Of a DNA stretch of 64,000 nucleotides, positions 57,615 to 64,000 are shown piece by piece; the first letter of the stretch is position 1, and every line of letters starts with the position of its first letter. This DNA comes from Gnetum montanum (lineage: Eukaryota > Streptophyta > Gnetopsida > Gnetales > Gnetaceae), in NCBI GenBank assembly GCA_015680685.1, contig MNCI01034224.1, positions 614,244 through 678,243 on the forward strand, read 5' to 3'. Both the position numbers and the translations under genes were made by a program. The notes under the pieces are model-generated. The model searched no databases, was not told where the DNA came from, and saw only the letters and a program-made list of their open reading frames with translations.

Positions 57615-59109
57615 TGATGTTTTGGTTCTCTAGCAAGGTGACCATGAATATGGTCCACATGAGACACAAGTAGTTGAAGTTGAGGCTACTGACCATGCTG
57701 GTAATTTTGGTAACCAACTAGTAGCCCAAGCCTTTACTCACCATGGATTCCATGTGACATGAACACACTAACTTTATGCAAGTGCTTATGTCCTAGTTCA
57801 TGATTCAATGATCCCTGGTCTCCAACCTCTATGCCTCCATTAAACAACATAGACAAAATGTTATTATGTGATTGAAGTGAGGATAGGAGGCACCCTATCC
57901 ACATTGCTCAGTGTGGCCCTAGCATGGTTCAATGGGATGTGGACACAAGATACCCAACATGACCTCCAAGATAACATATCATGACTTTCACATCTTCCTA
58001 GAGTATGTGGCAATCAAGGATCAACCAAAGATAAGTCAAATTTTGTGCCAAACCTCCTAACCATGCTAAAGAAGCTCACACCCATGCTAGCTAGTGTGGG
58101 TCCAATGTGGGGGAAGTTTGCTACCCTTTCTAGTAATGCATGGACCAGTAAGAAGCCTCAAACCTACCCAATCAAAAGCAACAAAACAATGAATGGAAGT
58201 TTGCCAAATCCCACACTCCATCCACATTGGCCAGCGTGTGTCCAGCATGAATGACATAAAGAAAACCCATATGAGGCTCACAGATGTATTAGGTTGGTTC
58301 CAAATGACACTACGTTAACCCCTAACATTATTATTCCTTTTAATGATATTGAACTTGCAAAGAGGAAAAGCTACATTGATTCATAGCCATCTGTCAATAC
58401 ATGTACAATAAAAGTGAGGGTTGTAAAGTAACTCACATAACTCCACATCAAAATCATGAGAAAATAGGCAAATGCAACATTCTACATACTTAGCTAAGAG
58501 AGTGCTCTCATTGGATAACTCCCTATTGAACAAATTCACTATCCATCCTATAGGCCCTACCTTTTTCTCATGGATCTTGTTTAAACCTCTAAGTGAATGA
58601 AATTTATACTTTGTCCAAAAGCTAATGTCTCCTTCTGATGCATCCTTCTAATTTGCTACAACATAAAAAATTGCAATGATGCATGGTAGGCAACAACACA
58701 TAGCTATACCAATCTCCACTCCTAGCATTAAACCTTGGCTTCCTATCATTCTTTCTTCTTGGATCCCCAATGCTATTGTAGGCATAGTGTAGGATCACTA
58801 TGGTGATGTTGCTGAGTTTGATGCTACCATGGCAGCCCAACATGATGATGTCAGTAGTTTCTTAGCTATCAAATGTCATATCGGCATCCTCCCCCATGTG
58901 GCTTCATCACCCTTTCTTGTGCACCACTATGGCCTCATGGTGGAAAGCCTATAGGCCCTATGAAAGAAAAACCTATACACATACACCCCCCCTATGACCT
59001 ATGTTAGAGCAATGCTACCTAGCATGGCTAGGCAAGGGTGTAACCTTACCCCCTCATCTAAGTTGAATCAATGCTTCCCTACATGGATGTCACAATCCAA
59101 CACCACATA
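57615..59109. other. No gene recognised
   Basis: Short ORFs in all frames but no family features. Words such as TCCACATTG and CAGCATG recur, suggesting old repeat sequence. No LTR ends found. Confidence 0.4.
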
Positions 59110-59500
59110 TAGGGCCACTATCCACTATGACCATAATCCACCATAGCCTCTAGAACCACCACTATTTGTCACATTTCTCTACCTACCCTTTCCACCCCAC
59201 ACACACCACCATCATTTGCTTACTATCATTTGGCTACCATCATTCCCTACCTTGCCTCCACATCTTGTCCTGCCTTATGTTGTCATTGTGCACTACACAG
59301 TGGCTGCCTAATGTCGTCATCTAGGCCATTGTCCCTTAGCACAATGATGATGAAACCCTCATCTACAATAGGAAACCCTCACTACTGCCATGCAACCATG
59401 CTCTCCTCGCTGCTTATGTTTCCTTATCGTGATGTTGTATCTTGAGCTCCCCTACTACGATGTTGTAGCATCCTACACTCTACCAGCTATCACATTGCCT
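59110..59500 (+). repeat. Dispersed repeat, copy 2
   Basis: Second copy of the 53800-54227 repeat, diverged, without the E4 fragment. Confidence 0.55.
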
Positions 59501-60081
59501 ACCTTCCCTTTGCCACAAAATCCCATAATAAAGACCATGGCACATCAAATCCCTCTATGGAAACAATGATTCTTGTCCTCCTCTGATGGCCACTGCTATA
59601 GTGAGAACCTTGACACATGCCACTATTATCATCGTCCCTCTTGTGTACCATACCACACCTTTGCTACCATTCTTCCTATCCCATTGCACTTGCTTACATA
59701 CCTGATTTGGCATCTCTAGCTCTAGTATTTGCAACTGCACCATGTTTTAAGTAGTTGTGTCATGTTCTGGCAAGGGAGGATGATGACATGGATAGTGCAT
59801 ATGGAAGACTGCTAACATGACTGGTGTAGGACAACATCGGTAGTAACAAAAAGCAAAGATACCTCTTGTGGACCTACGTGGTCAGTAGGACACATGGCCA
59901 TACAATTTTTATTTAGGTAACCATTTCTAATTTTTATTTATTTTTATCATGTAAGAAGCCTACTTTGAGCTTGGTCAATTTGGTATCTAGTTTGGAAAGG
60001 GCAAAAGAGCCATCTTCTCAACAAGTTTTACCCCATGTTTTGACCATGTAATCATCCAAAGTAGGTTATCTCTAGTATAAA
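59501..60081. other. No gene recognised
   Basis: AT-rich, short ORFs only, no repeat of the above families seen. Confidence 0.4.
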
Positions 60082-60101
60082 GTGTGTGTGTGTGTGTGTG
60101 T
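60082..60101. repeat. (GT)n microsatellite
   Basis: Ten uninterrupted GT dinucleotides. Confidence 0.95.
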
Positions 60102-60254
60102 ATAAACCTTATTAAACATATATTGAAGATCGTTTACATGTGGTGTCACCTAGTTTACCATATTCCATTTTCTTTGTTCAATTTTATCCCATCTTTAAAA
60201 TTTTTTTACTTAATCTTACCTTGTTTTATTAAGTTCTATAATGTGTTTGCCTTA

Positions 60255-60490
60255 TAATGACCTTGCTAGTGAAACAAGCCCCTACCATGGCCCGCCAAGG
60301 CCTAAAATTAGCAATATGGCCTACCAAGGCCTTAAACTAGCAACATGGCCCACCATGACCTTAAACTAACAATTTGGCTTACTAAGGCCTAAAACTAGAA
60401 ATATGTCTTACCAAGGCCTTAAACTAGCAACATGGCTTGCCATGGATTTAAATTGGTAATTTGGCTAGCTAAGGCCTAAAACTAACAAAA
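60255..60490 (+). repeat. Stray hairpin-repeat set 3
   Basis: Eight units, for example GGCCTACCAAGGCCTTAAAC followed by TAGCAAC, about 28-30 bp apart. No protease or antisense gene lies beside it. It is a relic of another element in plus orientation, possibly of the element ending at the LTR junction near 62020. Confidence 0.75.
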
Positions 60491-61950
60491 TTGTATCCAT
60501 AGTTGACCATGTTTAAGCTTACACTACCTTTAACTCATACCTTATAACCTTTGTTAACCATGATTGAACCATGTTTGGCCTTTGATGTGATGCATTTTGA
60601 CTCATCTATGCATTATTACTAGAGTATTTTACATTTCTTTGGCATTATTTAAACATTATATGACATAGGTGTTACTTGATGTGCTTATGTTGTCATGCAA
60701 AAATGAGCCAGAATGATGGGGAAGAAAAATCAACTAGCCTTAAAGCCAAAGTAAACCCCTCTCGTGATGTTGTCAAACCAAGTTGACCTTAAATATACTA
60801 ACCTTGAAGTAGCCTGACTACCATTAACCATGAAGCTAGAAACATCATGAAGGATCACTTGGTCAAAGTTCCCATCTAAATCATAATGGTGAAGAGAAAC
60901 TGCATAGGACCAAGTTCCTCACCAGAACTTAAGCTTGCTCATGGCCACATAAAACTCTTATTATGCAACATTAAGGTCATCATATAGCCCTAATTATATC
61001 TAATACTTACATTTTTTTCTTGTAGTCTTGTTTACCCTTGTTGACAGGTTACAGCAAATGACTGATGTTGATAACTTTGATGATCTACAACAAGCGAGCC
61101 TACATGCTCTCTCTCTCTCTCTCTCTTGTTATTTAGCATAATGAACAAGCTACAAAACTTTGTGAATCTGATGCACATTGCAAAAATTTTCCTATGCTGT
61201 AATGATGGTGATATGTTATGGCCTAATTTGCTATTTGCCTCATGTAGTCCTATGAATTACTTTGTAACAACATGTTTTTTTTCATTCGTTTTCTTGTCCT
61301 CTTGGAGTTTTGCTTGCATGGTGAAGCCTAGAGTCATTGCAAAGGTGCAACTCAGTATAGCAATAAGTCACCACATGACCTTAATGTGCAAGATTTTGTG
61401 AGTTTGTCCTACTATGTCAAGAGTGCTTATGCTATTTCCATCCCATACCTCTTTTTTAACCCAACCTCATAGCCTAAATATAACCTTCTTCACCCTAAAT
61501 AGCAATGTTGACCTCTGTCCAACATTCATGCACTATGGTCATGTGACATCTCCTTTTTCATGCTCCACCATTCAGTTTGCTAGATGTAACACACCTCATT
61601 CAATAGAAAAATAAAATCAAACCAAACTAGATAAAGAAATCCAATGAAGGTTTCATCCCAGAAAAATGGGAAAGCAAATGTTCAAGAAGCTAGAATGACC
61701 TATGAAAACCAAAATAATAAATTAACAACTCCAAACATGCAAAAAAGAAGAAGCCTAAAGGCCAAAGAAACTTTAGAGTGAGATGTTGGATCCTCAAATG
61801 CATTTTTTGAATGACCAAAACCTCAAAACACAAATTTACAAATCCTATTGCTTGAGAAACATATCAGTTCCATAGTCATGATGTCAACTCTTTGGAATGA
61901 TTTAGCATGACTAAATCAAGTGCAGAGAGGGAACACCAAAGATGGACCTA
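60491..61950. other. No gene recognised, with (CT)n at 61107-61126
   Basis: Ten CT dinucleotides lie at 61107-61126. ORFs of 91 and 66 codons nearby show no family features. In an intact element, pol should lie here between hairpins and PPT; none is found. Confidence 0.45.
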
Positions 61951-62031
61951 TGGTGGTTTTTTGTATTCTTATCAATGTCTCTTGGGTCAATCCTCCAAAT
62001 ACCAACAAAGAGGAGCCAATGAAACACCACT
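61951..62031 (+). other. PPT and LTR-start hairpin of a further element (E7)
   Basis: TGGTGGTTTTTTGTATTC, a loop with CAATCCTCCAAA, then ACCAACAAAGAGGAGCCAA and the LTR start TGAAACACCAC at 62020. It has the plan of E1-E5, more decayed. Confidence 0.65.
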
Positions 62032-63596
62032 AAGAAAATGCATGTTGTAATCTTCTGGCCTTGTAACATTCACCCCATGAAACCTAAGGTTGAAATTTCA
62101 TTGTTAAATGTGAAGATTTCAATCCAAGGGATTCAAGTTCATATAATTTATCTTTTGGGGCTGAAAAATGTCTCATAATTACTCAAAACCTCAAATCCAA
62201 ATAAAAAAAGTTATATCATGCCTATATTTGTGCTTGGGGGTTAAAAATACCTTTTGGGATGCCAAAATTGACAATTTGGTGGGTTTTGTGAGGGATACAA
62301 CTTTTGCTACTTTGGAAACACCTAAGGAAGGTGTAACATCATCCATGCCTAGCATGGGGGCTTATAACTCTTACCCACTAGCCTTGTTAATTCACCTCTA
62401 GTGCTACACCTTTCACCTAGCATTACTCTAGCATGGGTCTAGTGTTGCTCCAACATGGCTTCAACATTGCTTCAATGAGGGTCCAGTGAGGGTCTAGCTT
62501 GCTTCAATGATGATCCAAAATTTCTTCAACATGGGTGCCATCCCCTAAACATGGGTGCCATCCACCTAGCATGGATGCCATACCCCTAGTATGGGTGCCA
62601 TCCCCCTAGTGTGGGTGTTGTGCCCCTATTACTATTTTTATTAAAAAAAATGTCTTTGAGGCTATGGGTGTATAACACTTACCATACATAGTAACCTGGC
62701 TGAATTTGGACACTTGCAACACATGCACATAACATCAATTTTTTAGCAATTAGCATAGGAATTTGTAGCCAAATTATAGTCATAAAACCTATATAACCTA
62801 TGCTTGTGCACCATGAATGGATTCCACTCCTTGAGCATTCAATATATTTGAAAATTCATTGTAGGCACAAAGCTTTTGGAAACAAATTTCAACATGGAAT
62901 CCATAACCATTTTATTTTCTCCTTGAGATTGTGTGGGGTCTTACATTAATGCTAAGTTGCCTAGGCACTAAGACTCCTAACAGTGCTCTTCTTGGAAACC
63001 CAAAACTTACACACATCTCACCCCCTGTATCACAAATATTGTAGATCTGGTGAGGATTGCAACAAGGTTTCACACTTTTGGAAGTTTTGGATCATTTGAA
63101 TTGTGGAATTATAGATTCCAAGCATCCATAAAAGTGAACCCCCTTGCATTTTCAACCACATTTTTTATACACATTCCTTAAACCATTCTTTATTTCTATT
63201 AAAATAAAGTTTATAGTTTTGTTTATGTACAAGATAGGTTTATTTGTTTCATTTGAGTGCATTAATTTTCTCATATCCACATTACATTTTTAATTTTCCT
63301 ACCCCTATTTTAGATTTTCTAAGTCCTTGGTTGATCTACTAGATCATCCAAGGTACCTTGTATCCTATTTTTGGAGGCCCTTGAAATTTGGTGTTAAAGT
63401 TGTTTCACTGAAATTTTCAATTTTTTAACAACTAAATTTTTTAGTTGCTATAGTATAGGAATTGAATACATCACTTGAAGAATAAATTGATGAAGCATAT
63501 CAATCTATTTGTCCAATTGAATCTGATAGCTACTAGTGATCTGATGTTAGTTGCCCCTTCCATATTTGTGTTAAGTTATCTACATGAGATTACTAG
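62020..63596 (+). mobile_element. Putative LTR start of E7, end not found
   Basis: It starts TGAAACACCAC at the PPT hairpin. Apart from the first bases it does not resemble the E1-E5 LTRs, and no TATAAATA or GTCACTACA end was found. It may be another LTR subfamily or a truncated LTR. It contains the 20-bp tandem at 62531-62630. Confidence 0.35.
62531..62630 (+). repeat. 20-bp tandem repeat, five copies
   Basis: Unit ATGGGTGCCATCCCCCTAGT, in register for 100 bp, with increasing divergence at both ends. The sequence before it (from about 62400) has looser repeats of the same words. Confidence 0.85.
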
Positions 63597-63608
63597 GCTC
63601 TAATACCA
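63597..63608 (-). other. Possible tRNA-Met primer-binding site (E8)
   Basis: The minus strand reads TGGTATTAGAGC, one base from the TGGTATCAGAGC site complementary to initiator tRNA-Met that many plant LTR elements use. Confidence 0.5.
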
Positions 63609-63610
63609 CT

Positions 63611-64000
63611 TGTGGATCAAGAACTTAGAAGGGGGATTGAATAAGTTCTCTGATTAAAATTGCACTAGCCCCATGAACACACCAAATTTTACATGGTTCC
63701 CCAACTTTGGTATGTTCATATTCGAAGGGTGGAATCCATGCATACCTCCAGACTTTGTTTGTTCAAAAATTGTGGTTTAAAGGACACCATACATTGTACA
63801 AGATCTAAGCTCTACTATGGAGTGTTTCATTGCTATGAAACCACTCAATCCCAAAATGTCCCAACAAGATTAGAATATGATTTCAAGGATCCCATAGCCT
63901 ATAAAAAATTAAGCTATGATCTAGAGTGGCTTAACATTACAAAACCACTCAATCTTGTAGGATTCTAACAAGCTCAATACATATGCCTTCTTACAAGAAT
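63611..64000 (-). mobile_element. Possible LTR end of another retroelement (E8)
   Basis: Adjacent to the tRNA-Met-like site, with TG at 63611 on the plus strand (CA end on the minus strand). GAACTTAGAAGGGGGATTGA resembles the GGGGGGTGAATAG-type sequence commonly found at this place in plant elements. The rest lies beyond the window. Superfamily is not determined. Confidence 0.4.

Overview
The window looks like heterochromatin-type DNA from a land plant with a large, repeat-rich genome. I see nested LTR retrotransposons in different states of decay, CTATAAATA-type plant core promoters, GT-AG introns, and no convincing single-copy host gene, tRNA or rRNA. The species cannot be told from the sequence. 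The age of the insertions and the slow removal would suit a gymnosperm or another giant genome, but that is a guess.

Most of the window is one family of very long Ty3/gypsy elements. Pol carries RT, a first RNase H, a second RNase H-like domain and integrase, the dual-RNase-H layout of the Tat/Ogre lineage. I label the copies E1 to E5. E1 (+) enters from the left and ends with its 3' LTR at 46036-48161. Its 3' untranslated tail is split twice: E2 (-, 11528-25092, 13.6 kb) sits in its tail repeats, and E3 (-, 26349-45824, 19.5 kb, flanked by TTTTCT) sits about 1.26 kb further along the same tail. E1 itself lies inside E5 (+), whose integrase, tail and 3' LTR follow at 48162-53160. E4 (54226-57450) is an internal piece without LTRs, flanked by a nearly identical 124-bp duplication. 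The left end (1-4330) holds the 3' part of a different element on the minus strand (E6). The right end (57.6-64 kb) is a patchwork of old dispersed repeats, a stray tail/LTR junction (E7), and what looks like the tRNA-Met primer site of another LTR element (E8).

E3 shows the full family plan, in element orientation: 5' LTR, PBS, gag-protease, hairpin-repeat set 3, an oppositely transcribed multi-exon gene, hairpin-repeat set 2, RT-RNaseH-RNaseH-integrase, hairpin-repeat set 1, a conserved noncoding tail of about 1.3 kb, PPT within a hairpin, and 3' LTR. The antisense gene lies between protease and RT, where Ogre elements are known to carry an intron. It has its own TATA box followed by a 13-bp palindrome. 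Three copies share splice sites, an intron of exactly 86 nt, and a reading frame that runs through the introns.

Exons 2-3 of the antisense gene resemble the FCP1/NLI-interacting-factor (HAD) phosphatase-like domain of plants, with the catalytic aspartates apparently lost. This is my best candidate for an undescribed system: a giant retrotransposon family with a captured, antisense, intron-containing pseudophosphatase-like gene. Three arrays of small hairpin repeats mark the boundaries of its transcription units, and the stem bases co-vary between arrays.
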